This document shows, piece after piece, positions 49,277-62,173 of a stretch of 64,000 nt of DNA. Numbering within the stretch: the first letter of the stretch is position 1; every line of letters begins with the position of its first letter. The DNA is from Leisingera daeponensis (GTDB lineage: Bacteria; Pseudomonadota; Alphaproteobacteria; Rhodobacterales; Rhodobacteraceae), in assembly GCF_019801465.1 (NCBI RefSeq), contig NZ_JAHVJA010000001.1, forward strand, positions 744,001 through 808,000, read 5' to 3'. The position numbers and the translations under genes were made by a program. Below the pieces are notes generated by a model. That model ran no database searches. It saw nothing but the letters and a program-made list of their open reading frames with translations, and had not been told where the DNA came from.

Positions 49277-49828
49277 TTATTGACAATGCTGCTTAAGGAA
49301 CGGCGCCAGCTTGTCGCGCAGCACCAGCACGCCGGGCGAGCCCGTGACTTCTTCAAGCTGGCTCAGCGGCACCCAGGCCAGGGCATGAGATTCGCCGCTG
49401 GCAACAATCTCCCCCGCCACTGCTTGAAACAAGTAACGCACATCGTAATGCAGATGCGCGCATTCTTTCGCGTTCCCAGGGATTTCGTGGATGTCGACGT
49501 CAAAGATCTGCGCTGACAGCGGCCGGATCCTCTTGAGCCCGCTTTCCTCATAGGCTTCCTTCAGCGCTGTAAAGGGCACGTCGGCAATGCCGTCGCAATG
49601 ACCGCCCAGCTGGAACCAGCGGTTGAGCTTTCTGTGGTGGGTCAGCAGCACGCTCTTCATGTCCTGCGACATCACAAAGGCGGAGCCGGTCACATGGCCG
49701 GTTTCCGGATTGCGGCCGAAGGCCTGCGGCTCGCTCGTGCAGAAGTCCTGCAGGCGCTGCCACATCTCCCGGTCCCGTGCGTCCTGCGGGCTGTAACATC
49801 CGATTTCCCTGATGGCGCTGCTGCTCAT
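49277..49828 (-). CDS. NUDIX hydrolase, divergent
   Basis: A 183-aa Nudix protein. The Nudix box is GGHCDGIADVPFTALKEAYE-ESGL; the first Glu is replaced and the R of REUXEE is K, so the box is degenerate though the EE pair remains. LTHHRKLNRWFQLGG is the usual front strand. The substrate is probably a nucleoside or phosphate diester, not certain. It stands alone, convergent with dddP. Confidence 0.85.
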   Translation of the reverse strand: MSSSAIREIGCYSPQDARDREMWQRLQDFCTSEPQAFGRNPETGHVTGSAFVMSQDMKSVLLTHHRKLNRWFQLGGHCDGIADVPFTALKEAYEESGLKRIRPLSAQIFDVDIHEIPGNAKECAHLHYDVRYLFQAVAGEIVASGESHALAWVPLSQLEEVTGSPGVLVLRDKLAPFLKQHCQ

Positions 49829-49923
49829 CTGCCTTCACCTTCCCGTGACGTTCCGGCACGCTGCCTTGTTCCGGCCGGGTTGAGCGCTCAATCTATGCGG
49901 AACACCCAACAAAGGCCACGCCC

Positions 49924-51138
49924 ATGCCCACGGAACGGATTTCCTTTACCGGCCATGCCGGAAACACCCTTGCCGCCCGCCTCGACCTGCCCGAAGGGCC
50001 GGTGCTGGCCACCGCCCTGTTCGCCCACTGCTTCACCTGCTCCAAGGACATTCCGGCGGCGCGGCGGATTGCCGGGCGGCTGGCGGCGATGGGGATTGCG
50101 GTGCTGAGGTTCGATTTCACCGGGCTGGGGCATTCCGAAGGCGAGTTCGAGAACACCACCTTCAGCTCCAATGTGGCGGATCTGATCAAGGCGGCGCAGT
50201 ATCTGGCCGGGTGCAACATGGCGCCTGCACTGCTGATCGGCCATTCCCTCGGCGGTGCCGCGGTTCTGCGGGCGCGCGCGGGCATTCCGTCGGTCAAGGG
50301 GGTGGTCACGCTGGGAGCGCCGTTTGATCCCGGCCATGTTTCACATCATTTCGACGATGCCCTGCCGGAGATCGAGGCGGAGGGCCGGGCCGAGGTCAGC
50401 CTCGGCGGACGGCCGTTTGTGATCGCCAGGGAATTTGTCGAGGACATCAAGGCTGAGGCGCTGGAGCCTGCGATTGCGGAGTTGAAGGCGGCGCTGCTGG
50501 TGCTGCATGCGCCGCGGGATGAGACCGTGAGCATCGACAATGCCGCCTTGATCTTCACCGCTGCGAAACACCCCAAGAGCTTTGTCACCCTGGATGATGC
50601 CGACCACCTGATATCAAACGCTGCAGATGCGGAATATGCTGCCGAGGTCATTGCCGCCTGGGCCGGGCGCTATGTCAGAATGACGCCGCCGGCTCCGCCG
50701 CCCGGTGCGCCTGAAGGCATCCTGCGGGTGACGGAAGCCGACCCGGAAGGGTTTCTGCAGGACGTGCAGTCCGGCCCCTACCACCACGCCTTGGCCGACG
50801 AACCGCTGGCCTATGGCGGCACCAACCGCGGCATGTCGCCTTACGGCTTCGTCGCTGCGGGGCTGGGCGCCTGCACCTCGATGACGCTCAGGATGTATGC
50901 GCGGCGCAAGGGCTGGCCGCTGGAAGGGATCAGCGTCGATGTCAGCCACGACAAGGTGCATGCACAGGACGCGCTGCCCTCCGGGCCTGCAAAGATCGAT
51001 CAGTTCACCCGGGTCATACACCTGAGCGGCCCGCTGGATGACGCGCAGCGCGCCAGGCTGCTGGAGATTGCCGGTAAATGCCCGGTTCACAGGACCCTGG
51101 AAAGCGGTGCCCGTGTCGTGACGCGGCTGGACGGCTGA
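49924..51138 (+). CDS. Alpha/beta hydrolase fused to an OsmC-family domain
   Basis: A 404-aa fusion. Residues about 1-245 are an alpha/beta hydrolase: GHSLGGAAVLR holds the nucleophile serine, and the DDADHLIS segment the His. Residues about 255-404 are OsmC-like: GLGACTSMTLRMYARRKGWP and AGKCPVHRTLES hold the two redox cysteines of peroxide-reducing OsmC/Ohr proteins. This two-domain form occurs in proteobacteria and probably handles organic peroxide or acyl substrates. Confidence 0.93.
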   Translation: MPTERISFTGHAGNTLAARLDLPEGPVLATALFAHCFTCSKDIPAARRIAGRLAAMGIAVLRFDFTGLGHSEGEFENTTFSSNVADLIKAAQYLAGCNMAPALLIGHSLGGAAVLRARAGIPSVKGVVTLGAPFDPGHVSHHFDDALPEIEAEGRAEVSLGGRPFVIAREFVEDIKAEALEPAIAELKAALLVLHAPRDETVSIDNAALIFTAAKHPKSFVTLDDADHLISNAADAEYAAEVIAAWAGRYVRMTPPAPPPGAPEGILRVTEADPEGFLQDVQSGPYHHALADEPLAYGGTNRGMSPYGFVAAGLGACTSMTLRMYARRKGWPLEGISVDVSHDKVHAQDALPSGPAKIDQFTRVIHLSGPLDDAQRARLLEIAGKCPVHRTLESGARVVTRLDG

Positions 51139-51245
51139 CTGCACGCCGCCGCGGTTCAAAGGAAGGCGGGACGCTGCCGGACCGTCCGCTGCTGCGGTCT
51201 GCAACTGCTGCAGCCCGGAACCTGGCTCCTGCGGAACGGCCACCG

Positions 51246-51587
51246 TCACTGCCCGTGATAGCGGCCCGTCGTGATGCCGCCGCTTTCCCCGATGAAGCGC
51301 ACGGCATCACCGTCACTTTCCAGCGCGTAGCAGGCCCAAAGATCCAACGGCGGCCAGCTGGAGCAGTATTTTCCGTCCCGGACACCCCAGTAGCCCCAGC
51401 TGTCCCTGCCGGCGTTGTAGAGCGTCCGGCCAAAGGCGCTGAACTCCTGCCAGGCGCCGCTGCCGTAGACCAGCCGCCGCCCTTCCAGTGCCGCCTGCAC
51501 CTCGTCGCCGCTCAGGCGCTGCCATTCGCCGGCCGAAACCGGTGAAACCGCAGATGATAACGCAATCATCAGGGCAAACTGCCTCAT
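51246..51587 (-). CDS. Secreted small hypothetical protein
   Basis: A 113-aa protein with a short signal peptide (MRQFALMIALSSAVSPVSA). The rest, GEWQRLSGDEVQAALEGRRL then TLYNAGRDSWGYWGVRDGKY, has three aromatic-rich strands and two or more cysteines (CSSWPP, WACY). It resembles small periplasmic proteins of unknown role in Rhodobacterales. Confidence 0.75.
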   Translation of the reverse strand: MRQFALMIALSSAVSPVSAGEWQRLSGDEVQAALEGRRLVYGSGAWQEFSAFGRTLYNAGRDSWGYWGVRDGKYCSSWPPLDLWACYALESDGDAVRFIGESGGITTGRYHGQ

Positions 51588-51673
51588 GAGCCTCTCCCAG
51601 CCTTGCTGTCCTGCCTCCGCTGATCTAAGAGGCCGGGCATCTGCTGCGCAATCACATAAAGGTGCCTTCGCCC

Positions 51674-52978
<1,305 letters not shown>

Positions 52979-53002
52979 GCCTGACCGAGGATGAAGCATC
53001 TG

Positions 53003-53035
53003 ACGCCCCGCCTGGCCGGCGGGGCGTTTTTTTTT
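53003..53035 (+). terminator. Intrinsic terminator of purB
   Basis: A 10-bp stem ACGCCCCGCC/GGCGGGGCGT with a 5-nt loop (53003-53027) is followed by nine T's. Confidence 0.92.
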
Positions 53036-53134
53036 CATTCACAGTCCGGAAAACGCCTTTGTGAACAGAAATTCCAATTACTCACCGGTGTCTCAGGTTA
53101 GAGTGACCAAAACTTTGCATTTGGAGTTCTGAAG

Positions 53135-53668
53135 ATGCGCATTATCGCCTTGGCTGCCGCCCTGACGCTGCCGGTTGCAGCGCTTGCCGCCAGCGGCAAC
53201 GACTGGAACCCGCCGAAACCCACCGAGACCACCAAGACCTGCAAGGGCAAACGGGTCTGGGACGAGACCAAGAAACGCTGCGTAAGGCCGCGCAAGTCCT
53301 CGCTGGACCAGCAGGGCCTATTGGATGCGGCGCGGGAGCTTGCCTATGCCGGACGCCAGCAGGATGCGCAAGCAGTGCTGCGCGCGATGGCGGATCAGCA
53401 AGCCAGCATGGTGCTGACCTACTGGGGCTTCACCCACCGCAAGCTGGGCAATCTGAAGCTGGCGCAGGCCTATTACGAGCAGGCGCTGGCGCAGGACCCG
53501 GACAATATTCTGACCCGTTCCTACATGGGACAAGGCTTTGTCGAACAGGGAAAATACGGCGCAGCGCTGACCCAGTGGAAGGAAATCCGAGCCCGCGGCG
53601 GCGATGGCAGCTGGGCGGAGGCCTCCTTGCGCAGCGCGCTGGAAACGGGCACCTCCCACAGCTACTAG
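53135..53668 (+). CDS. Periplasmic tetratricopeptide-repeat protein
   Basis: A 177-aa protein with a signal peptide (MRIIALAAALTLPVAALAAS) and a TKTCKGKRVWDETKKRCVRP cysteine-bearing segment. Two or three TPR-like helices follow (WGFTHRKLGNLKLAQAYYEQ, MGQGFVEQGKYGAALTQW). It may be a scaffold in the periplasm. No operon partner is clear. Confidence 0.8.
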   Translation: MRIIALAAALTLPVAALAASGNDWNPPKPTETTKTCKGKRVWDETKKRCVRPRKSSLDQQGLLDAARELAYAGRQQDAQAVLRAMADQQASMVLTYWGFTHRKLGNLKLAQAYYEQALAQDPDNILTRSYMGQGFVEQGKYGAALTQWKEIRARGGDGSWAEASLRSALETGTSHSY

Positions 53669-53744
53669 GCTTCAGCCTTTCTTTACGGCTTGCGGCCTAT
53701 CCTGCCCTCCACGATTGAGAAGAATCTTTTGCTAGGGTGCGAGA

Positions 53745-54935
53745 ATGCCTCAAGACAACATGCTGGCGCTTCCGATGGATTTAGGCGGGGGCGACATGGG
53801 CGGAATGGGCGGAATGGACATGGGCGATTTCGCCGCTCCCGCGCCGATGGGCGGTCTGGATGCAGGCGGCCTCGGCGGCGGTGCAATGGGCGGCGCGGTC
53901 GCGAACCCGGCCGCGGCCTCCGGCCTCAGCGGCAAGGCCAAGGCTGCCATCATCGTGCGGCTGCTGCTGAATGAAGGCGCCGAGATCCCGCTGGAGGAAC
54001 TGCCCGACGACCTGCAGCTGGAGCTGACCCAGCAGATGGGCCGGATGCGGATCGTCGACCGCGAGACGCTGAATGCCGTTGCCGGTGAATTTGCCGATCT
54101 TCTGGACAATGTTGGCCTGCATTTCCCCAACGGCCTGGCCGGCGCGCTGAGCGCGATGGAAGGCAAGATCAGCCGCCACACCCACAGCCGCCTGCGCCGG
54201 GAGGCCGGCGTGCGCCAGTTCGGCGATCCCTGGGAACGGCTGAAGCAGCTTCCGCCCGAGGACCTGGCCGGGCTGGCCGAAGCCGAAAGCACCGAGGTGG
54301 CCGCCGTGCTGCTGTCCAAGCTCGACACGGCCAAGGCCGCCCAGATGCTGATCCACTTGCCCGGACCTGTGGCGCGCCGCATCACATTTGCGGTCAGCAA
54401 GACAGCAAATGTGACGCCGGACACGGTGGACCGCATCGGCCTGTCGCTTGCCGCCCAGGTGGAGGCGCGGCCGGACCTTGCGTTTGACCAGACACCGGGC
54501 CAGCGGCTCGGCGGCATTCTGACCGAGGCTGCTGCAGCCAAGCGCGACGAGGTCCTGACGGCATTGGACGAACAGGACGAGGATTTTGCCATCACCGTGC
54601 GCAAGGCAATCTTCACCTACGCGCTGATTGCCGAAAGGATGCAACCGCTGGATGTGCCCAAGCTGGTCCGCGTGCTGTCTCAGCCCGACCTGGTGACCGC
54701 GATCGCCTTTGCCACCGACGAGGAAGACGTCGCCACCTCCGAATTCCTGCTCAAGAACATGTCCAGCCGGATGGCCGACAACATCCGGGAGGAAGTGGCC
54801 GAACGCGGCAAGGTCAAGCGCAGCGACGGCGAGGCCGCCTTCAGCCTGATTATCTCTGCCATGCGCGATCTGGTTGCCACGGGCGAAATCGAGCTGAAGT
54901 CAGCGGAAGAAGACGATGAGGCGGACGCCGCCTGA
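53745..54935 (+). CDS. Orphan FliG-like motor-switch protein
   Basis: A 396-aa protein. Residues about 1-60 are Gly/Met/Ala rich and probably unstructured. The rest matches FliG domains: SGLSGKAKAAIIVRLLLNEG, VAAVLLSKLDTAKAAQMLIH, then the C-terminal DEQDEDFAITVRKAIFTYAL, LKNMSSRMADNIREEVAERG and MRDLVATGEIEL. In flagellar FliG the C-terminal charges interact with the stator. No other flagellar gene is nearby, so it is a stand-alone paralogue, perhaps with an altered role. Confidence 0.8.
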   Translation: MPQDNMLALPMDLGGGDMGGMGGMDMGDFAAPAPMGGLDAGGLGGGAMGGAVANPAAASGLSGKAKAAIIVRLLLNEGAEIPLEELPDDLQLELTQQMGRMRIVDRETLNAVAGEFADLLDNVGLHFPNGLAGALSAMEGKISRHTHSRLRREAGVRQFGDPWERLKQLPPEDLAGLAEAESTEVAAVLLSKLDTAKAAQMLIHLPGPVARRITFAVSKTANVTPDTVDRIGLSLAAQVEARPDLAFDQTPGQRLGGILTEAAAAKRDEVLTALDEQDEDFAITVRKAIFTYALIAERMQPLDVPKLVRVLSQPDLVTAIAFATDEEDVATSEFLLKNMSSRMADNIREEVAERGKVKRSDGEAAFSLIISAMRDLVATGEIELKSAEEDDEADAA

Positions 54936-55099
54936 ATCCTGACGGGTCTGAATTGACCCTTGCGCCCGTTGCGGCGGCCCCGCCCGGCCGCCGATGATGC
55001 CCTGCCCGTTTGCCATTCCCAGCTGCTTGTGCCTGCCGCGGCAGCTGCGTATGATGCAGGCTTCCGGGCGCAGTTCCGCGCCGCAGCCATCCAGACGCC

Positions 55100-56032
55100 A
55101 TGCCCGCAGATCCTTCCGAGCTCTCCACCTGGAGCCATGTCAAATACTTTGGCAGCAACCTTTTTCTGCGCGGTCTGCTGCAGGGCATGAAACTGGTGCC
55201 CTACCGGTACCGGGTGCCGATGATGGGCCGGCTGGTCACCGCCATGGGGCGGCTGGCAGGCTTTGACAAGCGGGTGCGCGACAATCTGAAACTGGTCAGC
55301 CCGGAGCTGTCGGATATGGATCCGGCAGAGCTGTACCGGGATGTCAGCGACAACGCGGGCCGGATGATCGCCGAAATCTATGCCGGGGCGCCGTTTCATG
55401 ACCGTGCCATGGCCGCGCCGGTGACCGGCCCCGGCCTGAAGGCGCTGGAAGAGGCCCGCGCAGCGGGCCGTCCGGTGCTGCTGGCAACCGCTCATTTCGG
55501 CAATTATGACGCCGCCCGCGCGGCGCTGGTGGGCCGCGGCCACGCGATGGGCGCGCTGTACCGCCGGATGGCCAACCCCTATTTCAACGAACACTACGTC
55601 GAAGCGATCAAGCAGAACGGCGAGCCGATGTTCGAACAGGGCAAGCGCGGCATGGTGGAACTGGTGCGCCACCTGAAAAAGGGCGGCATCGCCGCCATCG
55701 TCACCGACCTGCATGCCCAGGGCGGCAAGCTAATAGACTTTTTCGGCAAACCCGCCGTGACCTCCACGGTGCCAGCGGAACTGGCGCTGAAATTCGGCGC
55801 GGCTTTGATCCCTGTTTACGCGGTGCGGCAGGAAAATGGCCTCGACTTCGAGATTGTGATGAATGCCGAAGTGCCGCCCTCCGATCCGCTGACGATGACC
55901 AGGGCGCTGAGCGCCGATCTGGAAGCCATTGTGCGCAAGCATACCGGCCAGTGGTTCTGGATCCACCGCCGCTGGAAACCCTATGTGCCGGTAGGAAAAG
56001 CTGCCCGTCAAAGCGGAGCGGAACCGGAGTGA
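55100..56032 (+). CDS. Lysophospholipid / lipid A acyltransferase (LpxL/HtrB family)
   Basis: A 310-aa protein with a HxxxxD motif (HFGNYD near residue 133) and a signal/anchor-like N-terminus (LFLRGLLQGMKLVPYRYRVP). GGIAAIVTDLHAQGGKLIDF and KHTGQWFWIHRRWKP at the end are typical. It would transfer an acyl chain to lipid A or a related lipid at the inner membrane. The gene stands alone. Confidence 0.9.
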   Translation: MPADPSELSTWSHVKYFGSNLFLRGLLQGMKLVPYRYRVPMMGRLVTAMGRLAGFDKRVRDNLKLVSPELSDMDPAELYRDVSDNAGRMIAEIYAGAPFHDRAMAAPVTGPGLKALEEARAAGRPVLLATAHFGNYDAARAALVGRGHAMGALYRRMANPYFNEHYVEAIKQNGEPMFEQGKRGMVELVRHLKKGGIAAIVTDLHAQGGKLIDFFGKPAVTSTVPAELALKFGAALIPVYAVRQENGLDFEIVMNAEVPPSDPLTMTRALSADLEAIVRKHTGQWFWIHRRWKPYVPVGKAARQSGAEPE

Positions 56033-56041
56033 CCCGGCAGG

Positions 56042-56743
56042 TCAGTCCACGCGCGCCGCAGCAATGATCGGCCCGAACGGGGCCGTCTGCACCAGAACCG
56101 CAGCCGTTTTGCCGGCAGGAGACGGCACCGAGACCTCGAGATCGCCTGCCCCGTCCCACTCTGCCGCGGTCTGCCAGTCTTCGACGACATTGGCATAGCT
56201 GAGCGTCCGGCCGGCCAGTTCACCGCGTTTGATGCTGACGGTTCGCTCCGGCGTGTACCGCACCAGTTGCACCAGCAGGCGCCCCTTGGGCATCTGCGCC
56301 TTCGGCTTGAGCCGGACCAGCACATCCCCGCCGCGGCGGGCCACGGTCAGCGATACGGGCCGCGGCTGCTTCCTTTGCCTGGTGATGGCGTCCTCAACTT
56401 TCATCGCATCGGCGCCGACCACCTCGTCCTGCCCCATGATGATCATTTGCGGCGTGTAGATCATCCGCCGCCCGCCCCGGCGGGCATAGCCCTTCTGCCG
56501 CTTGGTGTGCGAGGGGATCGCAAACCTGTCCTTCCAGCCGATGTAGTCCCAATAGTCCACATGCAGCGCCAGGGCCAATACGTCCTCCCGCGCTGCCAGT
56601 TCATGCAGCAGCGCGTCGGCCGGCGGGCAGGAGGAACAGCCCTGAGAGGTGAACAGTTCGACCACTACGGGTTCCGCTGCGGACTGCCCGTAAGCCGGCA
56701 GGGCCAACCCCAGTACCAATGCAGCAGTCGCCAGAAGTCTCAT
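56042..56743 (-). CDS. DUF1223 thioredoxin-like secreted protein
   Basis: A 233-aa protein with a signal peptide (LLATAALVLGLALPAYG). The thioredoxin-like site ELFTSQGCSSCPPAD is near residue 35. HVDYWDYIGWKDRFAIPSHT and MIYTPQMIIMGQDEVVG are typical of DUF1223. A periplasmic redox or copper-handling role is possible. The start at 56743 begins the signal peptide; a longer frame to 56806 is rejected. Confidence 0.9.
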   Translation of the reverse strand: MRLLATAALVLGLALPAYGQSAAEPVVVELFTSQGCSSCPPADALLHELAAREDVLALALHVDYWDYIGWKDRFAIPSHTKRQKGYARRGGRRMIYTPQMIIMGQDEVVGADAMKVEDAITRQRKQPRPVSLTVARRGGDVLVRLKPKAQMPKGRLLVQLVRYTPERTVSIKRGELAGRTLSYANVVEDWQTAAEWDGAGDLEVSVPSPAGKTAAVLVQTAPFGPIIAAARVD

Positions 56744-56977
56744 GAATCGCCGTCTCCGTTTTCTAGGCTTCCGGTCTAAAGATGTACCGCCGAATTGGCC
56801 AATCAATCATTTTTGAGGCGGGTAAAGCCGGGCTTCGGGCGCGCCATCTGCAAAAAATGTGTACAATCGCATACAAAAGTGCGCCCTGCGGCGTTTGGGC
56901 TATTGAATGCTTCATCTTCCTCATGCATTTAGCAGGCAGCGAATTCCCCGGTTTCAAATTCTTGAGGGAGGCCAACC

Positions 56978-59752
<2,775 letters not shown>

Positions 59753-59776
59753 GACCCGCCAGTTCGTGAACATTGA

Positions 59777-59807
59777 ACATGCACCCTGCGGGGTGCATGT
59801 TTTTTTT
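59777..59807 (+). terminator. Intrinsic terminator of acnA
   Basis: A 10-bp perfect stem ACATGCACCC/GGGTGCATGT with a 4-nt loop is followed by eight T's. Confidence 0.92.
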
Positions 59808-59986
59808 GCAGCCGGGCCAAACCAATGGCAAACGCGTTCGGGCCGGGCTCCGCAGCACGAATTCACTTATTTGTGCAAACCGCCTTCCGGTTCCTGTCTG
59901 CGCGGCTAAGATCGCACATGCAGATGGAGTTCCTGGACGCATCTGACAACGCCGCGAAAAACTTTGAATAAGCTGGATGCAGAAGC

Positions 59987-60271
59987 ATGAAAGAGGCTGC
60001 TATTACAGTCGTTTACCCGGACGTCGACACATTCGATGACCACGCCGAGGCGGTGCTGGCAATGCTGCCCGGAACACGGTCGTTTCCCGGCTGCATCCAG
60101 GCGCATGCCGGCATCAACCGGGAGCGCTGCGAAATCGCAATTTTCCACCTGTGGGAATCGCCGGACCATTTGAACCGCTACCTCGACTGGCGGGCGGAAC
60201 GCGGCGATCTTGATGCCCGCAGTGCTACCATGCGGCGGGAACAGGACTTCCGCACCTATTCCGTGCCCTAG
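59987..60271 (+). CDS. Antibiotic-biosynthesis-monooxygenase-like small protein
   Basis: A 94-aa protein of the ABM-like ferredoxin fold: VYPDVDTFDDHAEAVLAMLP, SFPGCIQAHAGINRERCEIA and FHLWESPDHLNRYLDWRAER. Such proteins degrade or protect quinones or haem; the substrate here is unknown. It is followed at a 70-bp distance by a DOPA-dioxygenase-like gene on the same strand. Confidence 0.75.
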   Translation: MKEAAITVVYPDVDTFDDHAEAVLAMLPGTRSFPGCIQAHAGINRERCEIAIFHLWESPDHLNRYLDWRAERGDLDARSATMRREQDFRTYSVP

Positions 60272-60341
60272 CAGGTGACGCACAGGGCCTGTTCATTTTC
60301 ATTGCCTTGCCGGAGCGGTCCGCTTTGGTGACACTGCAGGC

Positions 60342-60680
60342 ATGAAACAGACAGACAGCATCACGGGCTACCACGCCCATGTATACTTCGACGCCGCCAC
60401 CGTGGCGCAGGCCCGAACGCTGTGCCAGCAGGCGGCCGCGCAATTCGATGTGGAGATGGGGCGCGTTCATGAGAAACCCGTTGGTCCGCATCCCATGTGG
60501 TCCTGCCAGCTGGCCGCAACACCGGAGCAATTCGCCCGGCTGCTGCCCTGGCTGGCACTGAACCGGAACGGGCTGGTTGTCTTTGCCCATCCCGAAACCG
60601 GAAACGCCCTGGAGGACCACAGCGATCACGGGATCTGGCTGGGCGCCGGGCTGAAGCTCGATCTGTCGGTGTTCGGCTGA
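60342..60680 (+). CDS. DOPA 4,5-dioxygenase-family protein
   Basis: A 112-aa protein with the family pattern ITGYHAHVYFDAATVAQART, GPHPMWSCQLAATPEQFARL and NGLVVFAHPETGNALEDHSD. Metal-binding histidines are H13-x-H15 and the later HPMW and DHSDH. It opens catechol rings in plants and fungi; the bacterial substrate is unknown. Confidence 0.85.
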   Translation: MKQTDSITGYHAHVYFDAATVAQARTLCQQAAAQFDVEMGRVHEKPVGPHPMWSCQLAATPEQFARLLPWLALNRNGLVVFAHPETGNALEDHSDHGIWLGAGLKLDLSVFG

Positions 60681-60699
60681 GGCCGACCTCCAGCCGGCC

Positions 60700-61239
60700 T
60701 TACTGCGCTGCGGCCTTTTCCATCGCCGGGCGCAGTGTCTTGTCGATCACCCGCTGGGTGATCGGTCCGGCCCACCGCAGAACGATGTTGCCCTCGCCGT
60801 CCACCACATAGGTCTCCGGCACGCCGTAAAGGCCCCAGTCGATCGCCATGCGGCCCTTCTCGTCGCGTCCGATCGCGGTGTAAGGATCACCAAGCTCGTT
60901 CAGGAACGCCTCAGCATTGGCCAGCTGGTCCTTGTAGTTGATGCCATAGACCGGGATGCCCTCCTTGGACAGGGCCTCCAAATTCGGATGCTCCGCCCGG
61001 CAGGGCGCGCACCAGCTGGCCCAGTAGTTCACCAGCTTCACGGTGCCGTCGCGCAGGGTGGCGTCGCTGAACATCTGCTTGCCCGGAAATTCATCCAGCA
61101 CCACCGGCGGCGCAGGCTGGCCCTCGCGGGCGGACGGCAGGCTGTCAGGATCCTCGCGGAACATGCCCACAAGCGCCAGGCCCACGAAGCCCGCGAACAC
61201 CACACCGGGCACCGCCATCAGCGGAGATATCTTAGCCAT
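60700..61239 (-). CDS. ccmG: Cytochrome c biogenesis thiol-disulfide reductase CcmG/DsbE
   Basis: A 179-aa protein with one N-terminal membrane helix (MAVPGVVFAGFVGLALVGMF) and a periplasmic thioredoxin domain with WCAPC near residue 75 and GVPETYVVDGEGNIVLRWAG. It reduces apocytochrome c before haem attachment. It is the last gene of the ccmABCDG set and overlaps ccmD by 8 nt. Confidence 0.97.
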   Translation of the reverse strand: MAKISPLMAVPGVVFAGFVGLALVGMFREDPDSLPSAREGQPAPPVVLDEFPGKQMFSDATLRDGTVKLVNYWASWCAPCRAEHPNLEALSKEGIPVYGINYKDQLANAEAFLNELGDPYTAIGRDEKGRMAIDWGLYGVPETYVVDGEGNIVLRWAGPITQRVIDKTLRPAMEKAAAQ

Positions 61240-61387
61240 TGCGTTTCATCCGGGTTTCCAGAGTTTCCATTTCCCGGCGCACCTTGCGGCCTCGCAGGAT
61301 CGTCACCACCACCAGCGCCACCAGCAGCACCAGCGAGGCGCCGTAGGCCGACAGCACCGTATCGGCGTATTTTCCAAGATCGGGCAT
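61232..61387 (-). CDS. ccmD: Haem exporter protein CcmD
   Basis: A 51-aa protein too short for most ORF calls. MPDLGKYADTVLSAYGASLV starts it, with one membrane helix (LVLLVALVVVTIL) and a basic cytoplasmic tail (RGRKVRREMETLETRMKRN). It holds CcmE in the haem-loading complex. Its start overlaps the ccmC stop and its stop overlaps the ccmG start. Confidence 0.93.
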   Translation of the reverse strand: MPDLGKYADTVLSAYGASLVLLVALVVVTILRGRKVRREMETLETRMKRNG

Positions 61388-62118
61388 CAGGCCTCCAGCC
61401 GTTCGCGCGCCATCAGGGCCTTGATGCGGCGGGCGCGGATTTCAGTTCCGGTGCGGTAGAACACCAATGCAATGAACAGCAGAACAAAGCCTGCCATGCA
61501 GACATAGAGCGGGTTGGAGAACGCATCAGCCACGTTTTCCTTTTCATCGAGGCTCAGCGACGCGCCCTGGTGCAGTCCCTGGTTCCAGAAGTTCACCGCA
61601 TAGCGGCTGAGCACCGCAAAGACCGAGCCGACCAGACAGAGGATCGAGGTCAGGTCGGCAGCGGTGTCGGGATTGTCGATCGCCTCCCAAAGGGCGATGT
61701 AGCCGAGGTAAAACAGGAACAGCACCAGGAAGGAGGTCAGCCGCGGATCCCAGGCCCACCAGGTGCCCCACATCGGCTGGCCCCAGATTGCACCGGTCAC
61801 CAGCGCGATCACGGTCATCACGACACCGACCGGCGCCGCGGCACGCGCGGCCAAGGCGCTGACATGGTGTCGGCGGATCACCCAGACCAGCGATGTCACC
61901 AGCATCATGAACCAGGCGTTGATCGCCATCAGCGCCGATGGCACATGCAGGAAGATGATCTTGACGGTAGAGCCCTGCCGGTAGTCGTCAGGCGTGAAAA
62001 AGAAGCCCCAGACCAGGCCCACGGAAATCAGTACCGCAGAGCTGACCCACAGGGCCGGCATCACCTTTTCGGTGGTGGCCAGAAACTTTTTCGGGTTGGC
62101 GTATTCCCAGATCGACAT
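61387..62118 (-). CDS. ccmC: Haem exporter protein CcmC
   Basis: A 243-aa membrane protein with six helices. The tryptophan-rich haem-binding WWD motif is WGTWWAWDPRLTSFLVLFLF. It passes haem to CcmE with CcmD. The stop overlaps ccmD (ATGA). Confidence 0.97.
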   Translation of the reverse strand: MSIWEYANPKKFLATTEKVMPALWVSSAVLISVGLVWGFFFTPDDYRQGSTVKIIFLHVPSALMAINAWFMMLVTSLVWVIRRHHVSALAARAAAPVGVVMTVIALVTGAIWGQPMWGTWWAWDPRLTSFLVLFLFYLGYIALWEAIDNPDTAADLTSILCLVGSVFAVLSRYAVNFWNQGLHQGASLSLDEKENVADAFSNPLYVCMAGFVLLFIALVFYRTGTEIRARRIKALMARERLEA

Positions 62119-62173
62119 GGTGGCTATTTAGCTCTTGTTCTCGGGTTTCTCAATTCACGGTCACGGGATGCGG

